A stretch of 64,000 bases of DNA from Modestobacter sp. L9-4 (GTDB taxonomy: Bacteria > Actinomycetota > Actinomycetes > Mycobacteriales > Geodermatophilaceae): NCBI RefSeq assembly GCF_019112525.1, contig NZ_CP077800.1, positions 868,001 through 932,000 on the forward strand. Direction: 5' to 3'. A program made the position numbers and the translations under genes. Below are positions 63,996-64,000 of the stretch, piece by piece (position 1 is the stretch's first letter; the number at the start of each line of letters is the position of its first letter). A model generated the notes under the pieces. It was not told the origin of the DNA, did not search any database, and worked only from the letters and a program-made list of their open reading frames with translations.

Positions 63996-64000
63996 CGGCC

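Overview
This window is very GC-rich, densely coded chromosomal DNA from an actinobacterium. GTG and TTG starts, GTGA stop/start overlaps and -10-like boxes 6-7 nt upstream of start codons (leaderless genes) are all frequent. Gene content (HelD, PknB-type kinase, RsbQ/RsbP-like pair, STAS protein, three DUF1206 proteins, DUF4916, DUF4407) fits Geodermatophilaceae-like Actinomycetota. That family placement is an inference from memory of gene content, not from a marker gene. No rRNA, tRNA, CRISPR array, integrase or insertion sequence was seen.

Region 1 (1-8.7 kb) is a defence island with visibly lower GC and more A/T in third codon positions than the rest. It holds the C-terminus of a DrmB-like DUF1998 protein, a 5-methylcytosine methyltransferase, a convergent two-wHTH/HNH nuclease, and a translationally coupled trio: GHKL ATPase (MutL/MORC-like), PD-(D/E)XK protein (DUF4420-like) and Z1-domain SF2 ATPase. 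This looks like a merger of DISARM parts with the MutL/MORC-Z1 restriction systems. The upstream end lies outside the window. Downstream is about 735 bp of mostly non-coding DNA with a 50-nt near-perfect palindrome.

Region 2 (9.4-31.5 kb) is ordinary metabolism and signalling: an Old Yellow Enzyme, a Tm-1-like/PEP-hydrolase-family pair, GIY-YIG protein, MetX-like hydrolase, HerA-like ATPase, Usp-like protein, amidase, an alpha/beta hydrolase, a large secreted subtilase, an ABC exporter followed by a NarL-type two-component system, MFS, LLM flavin enzyme, ECF sigma factor, DUF4407 membrane protein and a Nudix-like protein.

Region 3 (31.5-47.8 kb) holds a PASTA-type Ser/Thr kinase, an SDR translationally coupled to a GH15 glycosidase, an XRE-cupin regulator, a formate/nitrite-type channel, a Xi-class GST, a GNAT, a large secreted RTX nuclease (ExeM/NucH), and an SDR-MFS operon divergent from a TetR gene with a clear double operator.

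Region 4 (47.8-64 kb) has HelD, an AbiEi/DUF559 nuclease-like gene bracketed by four copies of a 57-bp palindromic repeat, an RsbQ/RsbP-type stress module next to a CYP152-like peroxygenase, a SIR2 protein with an unusual N-terminal domain coupled to an unknown gene, several small Cys-rich or membrane proteins, a tandem DUF1206 triplet, a GNAT and a STAS anti-anti-sigma factor. Strong GC-rich hairpins separate many transcription units, notably at convergent gene ends.
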